A stretch of DNA of 64,000 nucleotides from Mesorhizobium sp. M2E.F.Ca.ET.219.01.1.1 (GTDB lineage Bacteria > Pseudomonadota > Alphaproteobacteria > Rhizobiales > Rhizobiaceae): positions 450,500 to 514,499 of the forward strand of contig NZ_SADT02000004.1 of the NCBI RefSeq assembly GCF_004016445.2, read 5' to 3'. Each line of letters starts with the position of its first letter. Position 1 is the first letter of the stretch. This document shows, one piece after another, positions 36,601 to 44,678 of this stretch. Below the pieces are notes generated by a model. The model was not told where the DNA came from, did no database searches, and saw only the letters and a program-made list of their open reading frames with translations. The position numbers and the translations under genes are program-made.

Positions 36601-37035
36601 GGTTTTCGTCTCTGGATTTACCGGCTTGTCACGGCCGGGCTGCCAGCGGGCAGCACTGGCGCCGGGAGGGTGACAACATGGCCAGAGACCATGCGCGACG
36701 GCCTTTCCCTTGCGGGTATTGTATAGCCGCCGCTCTCCCGGCATAGTGTGCCGGTCGCGCCGACGGCTAATCGGCACGGTCACTTTTCGTAGGCGGTTTG
36801 ATCCGGCAAGGGTCGCCCTGCCTACGCTCTGGGTGCCAATGGCCCGGCAAGGCCAATCAGCGGGAGTTGTCACGCTCCGCCTGGCACACTGTTCCTGTTC
36901 GCTGAAATCGTCAAGCACTCCCCTTGGGAGCCGGCTTGCGTGCGCTCGACAGGTGCGCAAGTATTCGGCCGGGGCATGACTTGGGAGGTGGGATCGTGAC
37001 CAGGATCGACGTAGGCTCTGGCCATCATTGGCAGC
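36601..37035. other. 435-bp stretch without convincing gene
   Basis: Between the leftward small gene and the rightward membrane-protein gene. Open frames exist on both strands, but their products are Arg/Pro/Gly-rich and lack a ribosome site. It probably holds the divergent promoters; I cannot point to a consensus. Confidence 0.4.
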
Positions 37036-37560
37036 ATGCCTGATCTACTGCTCGACGGTTCATTGTCAACACCGACGTGCCTGCAATTGGCGTTCATCGC
37101 CTACCTCAAGGTCTTTGGCTTCATCGCCGTTTTTGTCGCCATTTGGATTGCGATCGTCTGCATCAACGGACTGATGGCACCCGACGGCTTCCGATGGGAT
37201 TTGAAGGCCATTAGAGCTGATCCGACCGTCAAACCAATTTTGATCGTCTGTGGGATAGCGGCGCTTGCGACCATCGCGACGATCTCTTTGACCGGTCCGT
37301 TGTCGCGCCTGCGTATAAAAATGATTGCCACCGATAGTGCCTTCGTCGAGACCGGTTGCTACATCGGCGCACAATATGTCGAATCACTTGACCGTAAACA
37401 GACGACGATTTCGTATGTGTTGCACGGTGGCAAAATGCTTCGTTTCGAGCAGCAGGGGCAGCGCCCGCTTTACGTGCCAATCGAGTCAAATCCAAATTTC
37501 GGGAATTTGGTCAGGATCGCTCCGACGGCCATGAGCGAATACATGCAGCTTCTGCGGTGA
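37036..37560 (+). CDS. Hypothetical two-helix membrane protein
   Basis: 174 residues and the only plus-strand gene proposed inside the element. Hydrophobic helices lie at about 22-46 (FIAYLKVFGFIAVFVAIWIAI) and 72-92 (PILIVCGIAALATIATISL), followed by a soluble C-terminal part of about 80 residues. No family is recognised. Opposite orientation and lower GC suggest an independently acquired cargo or superinfection-type gene, but that is inference. Confidence 0.6.
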   Translation: MPDLLLDGSLSTPTCLQLAFIAYLKVFGFIAVFVAIWIAIVCINGLMAPDGFRWDLKAIRADPTVKPILIVCGIAALATIATISLTGPLSRLRIKMIATDSAFVETGCYIGAQYVESLDRKQTTISYVLHGGKMLRFEQQGQRPLYVPIESNPNFGNLVRIAPTAMSEYMQLLR

Positions 37561-37662
37561 TAGCGTTGGTTCTGCTGGTCCTGCCGACCGTTCGCTGAAA
37601 ACCGCGAAGAATGCCCCTTGCCGTATCTAGCCCCACAGCGCGCCTTCCTCGCAGCCGCTCTC

Positions 37663-38034
37663 CTAAACCGGAAATTCGTCCGGCGTGCTCTGGCGCTTCC
37701 CGCTGGCCTGAATTTGGGCCAGCATCCGCGCCTGGGCGGCAATGCGCACCCGATCGAGCGCTTCCTGCTGCTCGCGCTCACGTTCGCGCTTGTACACCTC
37801 GGGCAGCGGTGGGTGATTGGCCGGCGGCTTTTTCATGGTCCACTTTTCGCCGCGGTAGCCCCAATGCTCCAGGCCGACCAACGTGCTGCCGTCCCAATAG
37901 GTCGTGGTGTTCAGCTTGGGATGGTGCAGGCGAATAGCCATCCACCAAACGCGGTCGATCTCGAACTCGCCAGGTCCATCTTTCCAAGGTGTCCAGCCGC
38001 GGCCGGGCCGCTCGATAAGCTCGTGGTCCTTCAT
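37663..38034 (-). CDS. Hypothetical phage-element protein
   Basis: 123 residues from the ATG at 38034, which overlaps the preceding gene's stop (ATGA). The N-terminal half is rich in Trp (GRGWTPWKDG, RVWWMAIRLHH, LEHWGYRGEKW); the C-terminal half is a charged helix (KREREREQQEALDRVRIAAQ). No family recognised. Confidence 0.62.
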   Translation of the reverse strand: MKDHELIERPGRGWTPWKDGPGEFEIDRVWWMAIRLHHPKLNTTTYWDGSTLVGLEHWGYRGEKWTMKKPPANHPPLPEVYKREREREQQEALDRVRIAAQARMLAQIQASGKRQSTPDEFPV

Positions 38035-38558
38035 TCCGCCATCAGCCATTCAACGCTGCGCGACTTCCATCTGGTGATCTTGATTTGGGCATGGCCGATG
38101 ATGCGGGATGGATCGATGCCTGTGTCATCGCCGAGAAGTGCCGCTACTTCGTCCTCTGGATAATGAGCGAAGGTCATCAGCGCCGTGGTGTAGGCGAGAA
38201 CCTGCTTGATCCCGTCCGGCGCTGACCAGTCGAACTTCTGCAGATGAGGGCAAAGAGGAATGGCCTCTGCCGCGCATCGGCGGTGCAGCATCGGCTCGCA
38301 GGATAGCAATTGCGGCGCCAGGCTGACCTTGGTGGAGGCCGTCAGCGACTTGCCGCACAGTTGGCACAGGCCTCTGGTGATCGCCTGCCTCTGACGTTGC
38401 CAATGAACGGCTCCGAACCTCGGCCGGCCGGCGCCAGGCGCATCGCCTTGGCACATTTCGCGCCTGCCATCCTTCCCGGGATCCGAGAACGATTTTCGCC
38501 CCTCGCCAGTCCACGCAACAATGAAAGGGACGGGAGTTTCGCCGAACATCAACGTCAT
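38031..38558 (-). CDS. Hypothetical protein with cysteine pairs
   Basis: 175 residues. A central region has CQLCGK, then single cysteines in LLSCEP and RRCAAE and a CPHL, an arrangement that could bind zinc. The C-terminal part is helical (FAHYPEDEVAALLG). Translational coupling with the gene after it (ATGA at 38031-38034). No family recognised. Confidence 0.6.
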   Translation of the reverse strand: MTLMFGETPVPFIVAWTGEGRKSFSDPGKDGRREMCQGDAPGAGRPRFGAVHWQRQRQAITRGLCQLCGKSLTASTKVSLAPQLLSCEPMLHRRCAAEAIPLCPHLQKFDWSAPDGIKQVLAYTTALMTFAHYPEDEVAALLGDDTGIDPSRIIGHAQIKITRWKSRSVEWLMAE

Positions 38559-38564
38559 GGATTT

Positions 38565-39311
38565 TCAGCTCCTGGGGAAAGCGGCGCTCGGCGCCGTGAA
38601 GCCGCCGTCCGACGCGTAGCGCGCCACGCCCTTGGTAATGCGCACCTCGTCCAACCAACCGTTCATAAGCGTGCCGATGGCGCCGGTGCGGCCGATTTCA
38701 AGTTGGTATGACGCATTGAAGAAAACGGAGTTGGCAGGCGTCGCGCTCGTGTTCATCGCGCCGTTGATGTAGATGCGGATTTTGCCAGACGAGTCCTTGT
38801 CGATGGCAACATGGCTGAACACCGATTGAGACAGTGCGGTCGATCCACCGGCCACGCTAACGATACTGCCGCCAGGGCCGCCGTCGACGGAAAACTGCAG
38901 CCTCGGCTTCAGGTCAGACAGCTCCACCCACCAGCCCAGATGGAAGAAATCGGCACCGCCCTTACCCAGCACGCCGAACGTGCCTGTCGGGCTGCCCTGC
39001 GGCCTGATGAAGAACTCGATGGTGAATTGGTCGCTATTCGCGGTCGAGAGGTTCCAATCGGAACTGGTGCCGGCGCTCCAATAGTCGCCCGTACCATCAA
39101 ACAGTGACGATGACGCTCCGAATTTGAACTGCGCCGTGTCGATCTGCGCGTCGCCATTGGCGGTCATCGTATGCGCCGACGGGCTCTCGTCTGTGGTCGA
39201 CGTGGCGCCATCGGTTCCTTCGAAGCCCAGCAAGAGGACGACGTTGGCGAAATAGGGGTCCGTTGTAGGCGCGGCTACAACGTTGGGCGAGATCGGGAAC
39301 GGAAAGGTCAT
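38565..39311 (-). CDS. LamG/concanavalin-A-like domain protein
   Basis: 248 residues from the ATG at 39311, coupled by ATGA to the gene before it. The pattern of a LamG-type beta-sandwich is clear: NVVLLLGFEGTDGATSTTDES, FDGTGDYWSAG, FTIEFFIRP, HVAIDKDSSGKIRIYINGA and GWLDEVRITKGVARY. Such domains in phages are parts of tail fibres or decoration proteins and bind glycans. No signal peptide, consistent with a virion or cytosolic protein. Confidence 0.8.
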   Translation of the reverse strand: MTFPFPISPNVVAAPTTDPYFANVVLLLGFEGTDGATSTTDESPSAHTMTANGDAQIDTAQFKFGASSSLFDGTGDYWSAGTSSDWNLSTANSDQFTIEFFIRPQGSPTGTFGVLGKGGADFFHLGWWVELSDLKPRLQFSVDGGPGGSIVSVAGGSTALSQSVFSHVAIDKDSSGKIRIYINGAMNTSATPANSVFFNASYQLEIGRTGAIGTLMNGWLDEVRITKGVARYASDGGFTAPSAAFPRS

Positions 39312-39721
39312 TGCATCGCCACGACGTTCAGAAGTGAGCCGGCATTCCCGACAGTCATAAAGCACCGGAACTTGTGACCATTGGTGATGTCGAAAGCGTC
39401 GCCGGTGACCTTGGTAAAGCCTGAGGTCGTGATAGCGCCGGCCGAGCCGTTGTTGGTGTAATCCAGGACGACCGAAACGGCATCGCCGCTACCTGTCGAA
39501 GGCGGCGCAAGCGTGTGAGCGCCGCCATTGGTGGCATGCTGAAAGCCGCCGTTCGCCGGATCGGGCGTGAACGTGCCGCTCGACTTTGTGCCTGCCGAAT
39601 AGCTTGACGCGGTATAGCCGACAGAAAGATTGCTGGACTCATCTGCGACGAGGAAATCTGCCCCCCATTTGCGACGACAGTAATCGGGCATCCTTGGGAG
39701 GATCGAGGGGATGTTTGTCAT
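39308..39721 (-). CDS. Hypothetical virion-like protein
   Basis: 137 residues, rich in Gly, Ser and Thr with short beta-strands (GGFQHATNGGAHTLAPP, VVLDYTNNGSAGAITTSGFTKV), as seen in phage structural proteins. Flanked by ATGA overlaps on both sides, between the glycosyltransferase and the LamG gene. No family name can be given. Confidence 0.62.
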   Translation of the reverse strand: MTNIPSILPRMPDYCRRKWGADFLVADESSNLSVGYTASSYSAGTKSSGTFTPDPANGGFQHATNGGAHTLAPPSTGSGDAVSVVLDYTNNGSAGAITTSGFTKVTGDAFDITNGHKFRCFMTVGNAGSLLNVVAMQ

Positions 39722-40320
39722 TGTTCATCCTTCGATGTGGCGGGAAATGCGCTGGTGAGGTTGAGATAAGCCGCGAGACTGCCCCGACGAAACTCCTTCC
39801 GGCCGATATGGCCGAACTCGAGACTTGCATCGGCATAGACCTCGCCGCCGAGATCGCCCCAGCGAAGGCAAAAGCTATAGTCTTCGCTGAACAGGCGCCT
39901 GGTGCCGTCCGGCATGTCACGGGCTTCTTGCGTGAACAGGCCGACGGCCACTCGCAACAAACCGGTGTCGGGGTCAGGCAAACTGTCGTCCAGGCGGCCA
40001 TAGGCGAAGCCGCCGGCGTCACTTCTAAACGGATAGATTCCTCCGACGAGATCGACATCGTGCGCCAATAGCCGCTGCAATGCGTCAGGCGGGAAGGTGA
40101 GATCGTCATCGATCATGATCATGTCGCTGGCGTCGGTTTCGAGGAAGCCGGCGACAAGAGTGTCGCGCACGGTGCCGATCGTTGCGGTGTCTGTGAGCAC
40201 CTGTGTCTGGACGTGCCAGCCATCCTTGATAAGCACGTCGCGCGCCGCCTGGATCGATAGGAACGTGTCGACGTGAATCCGGGCGGTGTAGCAAGGAAGG
40301 CTGATGCAAACCGCCTTCAT
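39718..40320 (-). CDS. Phage-type glycosyltransferase (GT-A fold)
   Basis: 200 residues. The nucleotide-sugar DxD site is seen in ASDMIMIDDDLTFPPDAL, followed by DVDLVGGIYPFR and a later FSEDYSFCLRWGDLGGEVYAD with a FGHIG end, the layout of small phage glycosyltransferases. Substrate unknown; it may modify virion proteins, host surface or DNA. Overlaps both neighbours by 4 bases. Confidence 0.8.
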   Translation of the reverse strand: MKAVCISLPCYTARIHVDTFLSIQAARDVLIKDGWHVQTQVLTDTATIGTVRDTLVAGFLETDASDMIMIDDDLTFPPDALQRLLAHDVDLVGGIYPFRSDAGGFAYGRLDDSLPDPDTGLLRVAVGLFTQEARDMPDGTRRLFSEDYSFCLRWGDLGGEVYADASLEFGHIGRKEFRRGSLAAYLNLTSAFPATSKDEQ

Positions 40321-40727
40321 GTCCGGTCATCCTCCAGCGGCACCGGCCTTGGCACCGGGCCAGCTTCGCCAGGCGCGCGGCCAGGGTCGAGCAAGCTGCC
40401 GAAGTGCCACGGGCTTCGCCAATAGCGGCTGTTCAGTCCCGCGGTGCAGGCGTCGACGTAGCTGATATCGAAGCGTGGCCTTGACTTCCTGTCCTCGGCC
40501 GCAAGTTGGTGCGTTGCTTTCAGCTTGGCCGCGGCCAACAACCTCGATTCCGGTGACCAACGGACGTTGCTGCACACCTCAACGAGTTGGTCTAGGTCAT
40601 CCAGCGCGAACACCTTGTCGATCTCACCCCGAACCACCGCAAGCCGCGCCTCGCTTTGGCAATCGTGCAGACCAACGCCGCGATAGGTCTCAACGATCGG
40701 AATGGCACAGTCCTCACGGCGGTTCAT
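40317..40727 (-). CDS. Hypothetical phage-element protein
   Basis: 136 residues. The middle reads VCSNVRWSPESRLLAAAKLKATHQ, helical; the C-terminal part is proline-rich (EAGPVPRPVPLEDD). It overlaps the glycosyltransferase start and the preceding gene's stop by 4 bases each. No domain recognised. Confidence 0.58.
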   Translation of the reverse strand: MNRREDCAIPIVETYRGVGLHDCQSEARLAVVRGEIDKVFALDDLDQLVEVCSNVRWSPESRLLAAAKLKATHQLAAEDRKSRPRFDISYVDACTAGLNSRYWRSPWHFGSLLDPGRAPGEAGPVPRPVPLEDDRT

Positions 40728-40978
40728 TTGCGGCCGCCTTGAAGAATTCGCAGAGCACGCTGGGAAACGGCGTCGAGTTCGGTCTGGTCGCCTTCCTCTT
40801 CATCCCTGCCGCCATGTGCCAAAAGCGTGCGGGCTGCCTGCAGTCGAGCATTGGCCGGAGCGCTGGTGTCGGCGGCGATCGAGCGCAACACCTCAAGAGG
40901 ATCGATAGCAGCGAGATCGACGCCTTTCAAAGCCCGCTTCGATGCCACGGCCCGGCTTGGTCTGCCTCGCTTCGCCAT
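40724..40978 (-). CDS. Small basic/helical protein, possibly small-terminase-like
   Basis: 84 residues. The basic start MAKRGRPSRAVASKRA is followed by DPLEVLRSIAADTSAPANARLQAARTLLAHGG, a pattern also seen in phage proteins annotated as small terminase or head-related. Identity is uncertain and no large terminase is near. Confidence 0.58.
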   Translation of the reverse strand: MAKRGRPSRAVASKRALKGVDLAAIDPLEVLRSIAADTSAPANARLQAARTLLAHGGRDEEEGDQTELDAVSQRALRILQGGRK

Positions 40979-41111
40979 CAGTGGTTTACCTCACAAAACC
41001 GGATTTCTGGAGTTTTCTCGGCGCGCGCGTGCAAACTGCGAATGAGCCCCAGGCGGTTGCGCCCCACGGCGTTCATTTTCGATTTTTGACCCACGCCCCC
41101 TGGTTGTGGTT

Positions 41112-41157
41112 GGCGACGGCTGCAACGAGAGCGGAGGGAACTCGCGCAGCCGTCGCC
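41112..41157. repeat. 12-bp perfect stem-loop inside the element
   Basis: GGCGACGGCTGC (41112-41123) and GCAGCCGTCGCC (41146-41157) enclose 22 bases. It lies in the gap 40979-41194, the only sizable break in the late gene run. No T-run follows on the minus strand. It may be a transcript-stability stem, an attenuator or a packaging or replication signal. Confidence 0.6.
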
Positions 41158-41194
41158 GATGATCCAGATGCGGCGCGTCATCGTGGACCAATCC

Positions 41195-41404
41195 CTAGTT
41201 CAGCAGCCCGTCGGGCGGCGCGACTTGATGCGGCTCGGCGAAGTGCCGGAATATCGCTGCATGCATCAAGTCGACCTCGCGTTCTTTCGGCTCGCGGCCA
41301 AGGGCAAGCGCCAACCGCGGCAGGAAGCGCCGCATGTTTGCCTGTGTCAGCCGTTCGATGTCCTCGACGAGATCAGCCGGAATGCAGAGGTCATCCTTGT
41401 CCAT
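41195..41404 (-). CDS. Hypothetical small protein
   Basis: 69 residues from the ATG at 41404, overlapping the previous gene by 14 bases. Starts MDKDDLCIPADLVEDIERLTQ; mostly helical (RRFLPRLALALGREPKEREVD). The frame is open further upstream, but only as a shadow. No family recognised. Confidence 0.52.
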   Translation of the reverse strand: MDKDDLCIPADLVEDIERLTQANMRRFLPRLALALGREPKEREVDLMHAAIFRHFAEPHQVAPPDGLLN

Positions 41405-41576
41405 TGCCGTCCTCCTTGTGGTCGCGCTTTCGGCGCTTGTCGGCCTCGCGGTCGAGATTGGCCCGGTGCTTTGACCAACGGGCGGCACCGAACAACTTCG
41501 CTCCGATCGCGTCGACGTCGGCCCGGTCGCGCGGCGCTCGGCTCATAGGTGTCTTTCGCGGCTTGGTCTCGGTCAT
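41391..41576 (-). CDS. Hypothetical small basic protein
   Basis: 61 residues, Lys/Arg/Asp-rich (HRANLDREADKRRKRDHKED). The start overlaps the prohead-protease stop by ATGA. No family recognised; coding status rests on the overlap pattern. Confidence 0.5.
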   Translation of the reverse strand: MTETKPRKTPMSRAPRDRADVDAIGAKLFGAARWSKHRANLDREADKRRKRDHKEDGNGQG

Positions 41577-42646
41577 TCTTCAACGACCTGTTTTCGCATC
41601 TCGAGGACTCTGCCCGCGCTGTCGTGCTTCGTGACCGTTGTGATTTCGATCTTTTGCTTCGCCCTGGGTTCACCCGACGCAATGCGCTTGCCGGCTGTGT
41701 CCCTTTGGCTGAGTGGTGCCTCGCTGCTCTTGGCGCAAAGTTGCCAAACGGACGGGTTCTTGCCAGGTTCGATACCGGCCGGCGCATACGAATTTGCGTG
41801 CCACATGCCGCCGTCGCAGGTGACCAAATCCCCAGCGTTGTAGGCTTGGACGCGCTGGTAAACTCCGCGATATTGGTTGCCCACCACGATCCCGGCCTCG
41901 AGTTCAGCGACACGCTGTTGAAGCTGGTCCAGCCGAACCTGGCTTGCCTTTGTCCCCTCGAGAGCCAAACCGAGCGCCAGATCGAGCGCACCTAAAATCC
42001 CGTCGTGAACACCCTGCGTGTACTGAACTGGCTTGGGGTTCTCTTTTTGCTCCTCGTTAAAAATCGCCCTGATCTGCTCGCGAGCAAGAGCGTGAAGGCG
42101 TTCAATCTGTTCAGGATGAAGCGCTCCCATGAGGCCCTTACTACTATACTCTGGTATCTCTGCCGGCTTCGTGGCTTTTTCCACCACTTTGTCGACGCCT
42201 GGCGCCGGCACGAATTCATAGCCATCGATCCGAGCATCGCCGTTGGCCGGCACTTCGCAAAGGCTGATCTCGAAGATCTTCCATTCGTTCCAAATCATCT
42301 TGCCATCGATGCGATCGAAGTCGATCGGCTTCGATGAGACCGAGACCCCACGTAGGCAGCCCGCTTGCATGTCGGCCCAGGCGTCGGCCGAGTCGATGCG
42401 AGCCTTGAACCTCAAACCGGCCTTAGTTGCCTTCAGTTCGACGACATGGCCGAGGGGCTGATCCCGGTTGTGCTCGCGAAGCAGTTCAAGAGGAAGCGCA
42501 TCCCACTTTGCGCCCTCTGGGTGAAGCACATGGCCGTGAGCGTCGAGGCTGGCCGTCGAGGCGATACCGGTGACGTAATGCTCGGCACCGCCCAGGAATT
42601 TGAGCTTTGATTTGAGGACGGCGCGGAAGTTGCGATTGTCGGTCAT
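41573..42646 (-). CDS. Prohead-protease-like protein with extra C-terminal module
   Basis: 357 residues. The N-terminal about 150 residues resemble HK97-type prohead protease (peptidase U35): DALPLELLREHNRDQPLGHVVEL with the likely catalytic His, RFKARIDSADAWADMQAGCLRGVSVSSKPIDF with the likely catalytic Ser, and a CEVPANGDARI stretch. A coiled segment (QVRLDQLQQRVAELEAG) follows. The end (about 270-320, YQRVQAYNAGDLVTCDGGMW) looks like the small aromatic carbohydrate-binding fold found in chitin-binding or phage proteins. Coupled to both neighbours by ATGA. A capsid target is not encoded here. Confidence 0.75.
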   Translation of the reverse strand: MTDNRNFRAVLKSKLKFLGGAEHYVTGIASTASLDAHGHVLHPEGAKWDALPLELLREHNRDQPLGHVVELKATKAGLRFKARIDSADAWADMQAGCLRGVSVSSKPIDFDRIDGKMIWNEWKIFEISLCEVPANGDARIDGYEFVPAPGVDKVVEKATKPAEIPEYSSKGLMGALHPEQIERLHALAREQIRAIFNEEQKENPKPVQYTQGVHDGILGALDLALGLALEGTKASQVRLDQLQQRVAELEAGIVVGNQYRGVYQRVQAYNAGDLVTCDGGMWHANSYAPAGIEPGKNPSVWQLCAKSSEAPLSQRDTAGKRIASGEPRAKQKIEITTVTKHDSAGRVLEMRKQVVEE

Positions 42647-42900
42647 GAATCACCAATAGCGCGTCGCAAAAGCGCGCGACGTGACGCCGTCACTAATTCG
42701 TAGGCAGCCGCACTGGTCGCGTCCGCTATCCACCGTTCAGTTGCTTTTCGGAGCGCTGCTCGATCTTCGGTTTGGCAGTTGAGATAGCCAACACGGGCCA
42801 GGAACTCAGTCAGCTCGACCTCAGGCACGTCGACCACAAGCGGCATCCGGCCTTGGCGAAGTCGCTGCCTGTGCCTGCGCATCCGTTCGGCGCCGCTCAT
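42643..42900 (-). CDS. Hypothetical small protein
   Basis: 85 residues. Basic start MSGAERMRRHRQRLRQGRMP, then VPEVELTEFLARVGYL and a helical end with RALLRRAIGDS. ATGA overlaps on both sides. The start resembles short DNA-binding or ribbon-helix-helix proteins, without a firm match. Confidence 0.55.
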   Translation of the reverse strand: MSGAERMRRHRQRLRQGRMPLVVDVPEVELTEFLARVGYLNCQTEDRAALRKATERWIADATSAAAYELVTASRRALLRRAIGDS

Positions 42901-43379
42901 GGCAACAGCCCCATGATGCCGGCCAGGACGATTCCGACGCTCGCCGCGAAAATCAGAATTCTTACGCTTTTGCGCAGGCCGATTGCCCAGCGGGTTCCGC
43001 CCGGAAGCGAGCCCGGAAAGGCAATGCCCCGCCCCGGTAGGCGAAGCCAGATTGACCGTCTCAGAACATCAATGTGGTTTCGCGCGTTTTTTTGAGCCCA
43101 GCGGTCCTGGCCCTGGTGCCGGGTGGATTGTGAACCTCCCCCCGCCATGTCCTCGCGCGCGTGCGCGGAGGAAGCGCTAAGAACGCCCGGAAGGAAAGTC
43201 TTCATCTGGGTCTGTCGTCTGCGCTCTTCCTTTGACGTCTGCTTTTTCTTTTTCTTTTGCGCTCTGCCTTCTACGTCTGCATCTTCATCTGCATCTTCGT
43301 ATTGGCATACGGTTTCGATACGGTATGCGGACGCTTTCGATAGGGTTTCAAAACGGGCTGCGGTTTTCATCTTCGCCAT
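42897..43379 (-). CDS. Hypothetical protein with Asp/Glu and Lys/Arg tracts and a C-terminal membrane helix
   Basis: 160 residues if begun at the ATG at 43379 (43370 is also possible). YEDADEDADVEG is followed by KKKKKQTSKEERRRQTQ, encoded by a purine-rich strand with a 12-bp repeat near 43274-43297. It ends with a hydrophobic helix (ILIFAASVGIVLAGIMGLL). The frame is open further 5' only as a shadow. Coding status is uncertain; a short membrane or holin-like gene in its 3' part would also fit. Confidence 0.38.
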   Translation of the reverse strand: MAKMKTAARFETLSKASAYRIETVCQYEDADEDADVEGRAQKKKKKQTSKEERRRQTQMKTFLPGVLSASSAHAREDMAGGGSQSTRHQGQDRWAQKNARNHIDVLRRSIWLRLPGRGIAFPGSLPGGTRWAIGLRKSVRILIFAASVGIVLAGIMGLLP

Positions 43380-43839
43380 CCGCAGTCTGAGGATTTTCGG
43401 CCACCATTTTCTTGGCTTTCGTCGCCCATCGTCCCTTGTTGGCCTCTGTGAATTCGGCCTCCAGGATCTCGCCGATGGCGTCGCTCTCGATCTCGGCGAT
43501 GCGCGAGATGATGCCGGCGGCATGGTTCGAGTTTTGAGGCGGGCAATGCACATACCAGCCGCGGACAAACACCTCTTCGGTGTCGTCGTCGTAGGCGATC
43601 AGATCGGCCGCCTGGAGGGCTTTCCGTTCGGTGCGGTATTCCTCCAGTGACCAACCCAGATCGGCCACCGCATACCCTTCCGGCAAGTGGTAGCAGCCTG
43701 CAGAGTTCTGATGCCTGCAGGTCAGGTAGTACAGGTGCAAGAGCTTGGCGCGGTCACTCGAAAGCCCAATGAAACGCTTCGACCGCCACAGGCTCGGCGA
43801 GACCTTCGAAAACAGTTCCTTTCGTGTCTTGATCCTCAT
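43348..43839 (-). CDS. Winged-helix replication-like protein
   Basis: 163 residues from the ATG at 43839, coupled by ATGA to the preceding gene. KVSPSLWRSKRFIGLSSDRAKLLHLYYLTCRHQNSAGCYHLP and LGWSLEEYRTERKALQAADLIAYD resemble the DNA-binding N-domain of phage replication or DnaD-like proteins. No helicase-loader domain is seen. It may start replication of the element; inference only. Confidence 0.62.
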   Translation of the reverse strand: MRIKTRKELFSKVSPSLWRSKRFIGLSSDRAKLLHLYYLTCRHQNSAGCYHLPEGYAVADLGWSLEEYRTERKALQAADLIAYDDDTEEVFVRGWYVHCPPQNSNHAAGIISRIAEIESDAIGEILEAEFTEANKGRWATKAKKMVAENPQTADGEDENRSPF

Positions 43840-44207
43840 GGCCGGCGCTCCGCAATCGCGCGGAAGAACTCGGCCGATCGGCGCCACGATGCTCCGTCGG
43901 CGATTTCTCGCTCGACCCTGGTCCTCAAGACGCGGATCACCTCGTCCTTGCCGCGGATGACTTCCTGGAAGCCGCCGCGGCGCCATTCCTCGAACATGTC
44001 GCCGAGCTTCTTGGCGCGCGCCTTCAGGCCAGCGTTTTCGGCGACGAGCTGATCGCGGCGCGCTTCAAGCTCGGCAAGCCGCGCCTGTTGATGAAATGCA
44101 GCAACTGCGGTATTTTGATACCGGTCAACCTGGTCCCCGCTAGTTGGCTCTCCTAAAGAGCCCGTCGCCTGGTCCGCGGCGGGTTCTTCCATTTCAGGTG
44201 CCGACAT
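43836..44207 (-). CDS. Coiled-coil hypothetical protein
   Basis: 123 residues from the ATG at 44207. An acidic start is followed by a heptad-like helix (ARLAELEARRDQLVAENAGLKARAKKLGDMF) and a basic helix (VIRVLRTRVEREI). No family recognised. It overlaps the next gene by ATGA. Confidence 0.58.
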   Translation of the reverse strand: MSAPEMEEPAADQATGSLGEPTSGDQVDRYQNTAVAAFHQQARLAELEARRDQLVAENAGLKARAKKLGDMFEEWRRGGFQEVIRGKDEVIRVLRTRVEREIADGASWRRSAEFFRAIAERRP

Positions 44208-44382
44208 TGGCGCCTCCCTGCCGAGAGAGCCTGATCGCCTCACAAGCCTGGATGGCACTGATGCCGAAGCGGGTTTTCAGGTCGGGCACGATTGCGCGAT
44301 CGCGCGGGTCGTTGCGGTGCTTGCGCAGCCATTCGGCCGCGAGCGTCACCGCCTCGTCGGGTTCGAGGTCGATCTGCTCCAT
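44194..44382 (-). CDS. Hypothetical helix-turn-helix-like small protein
   Basis: 62 residues: acidic helix DEAVTLAAEWLRKHRN, then LKTRFGISAIQACEAIRLSRQGG, which could be a helix-turn-helix. It directly follows the AlpA-type gene and overlaps the next by 14 bases. Confidence 0.55.
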   Translation of the reverse strand: MEQIDLEPDEAVTLAAEWLRKHRNDPRDRAIVPDLKTRFGISAIQACEAIRLSRQGGANVGT

Positions 44383-44586
44383 CTATGCGGCCTCCCGCTG
44401 GCGGGATGCAGAGATGCGATCCGATATCCACTGCAGAACCTCGGCGCGGACAAACGCGATGCGTTTCGGCCCGAGCGCGATGGCAGCGGGAAACTCGCCG
44501 GCCGCTCGGCGGGAATTGATGGCGGTGCGGCTGAGGCTGGTAAGCGCGCACGCCTCATTCAGGGATATCAGTGCTGGGGTGTCCAT
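44383..44586 (-). CDS. AlpA-type regulator/excisionase
   Basis: 67 residues. LISLNEACALTSLSRTAINSRRAAGEFPAAIALGPKRIAFVRAEVLQWI is the MerR-like winged-helix of AlpA/DNA-binding excisionase proteins. Such proteins activate integrase expression and excision in satellites and prophages. It is transcribed away from the integrase end, toward the small genes downstream. Confidence 0.85.
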   Translation of the reverse strand: MDTPALISLNEACALTSLSRTAINSRRAAGEFPAAIALGPKRIAFVRAEVLQWISDRISASRQREAA

Positions 44587-44678
44587 GTGCCGTTCCTTTC
44601 TCGTGCGGAACGGCTAACCTTGCCGTCCCTGTTGAACGGCTTCTCATTTGCACCAGGCCTCAGATTAAAACGACAGGC

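Noticed and set aside
43274..43297. CRISPR-like or regulatory meaning of the repeated CTGCATCTTC units
   Set aside because: Only two adjacent 12-bp units inside a low-complexity pyrimidine tract; no spacers.
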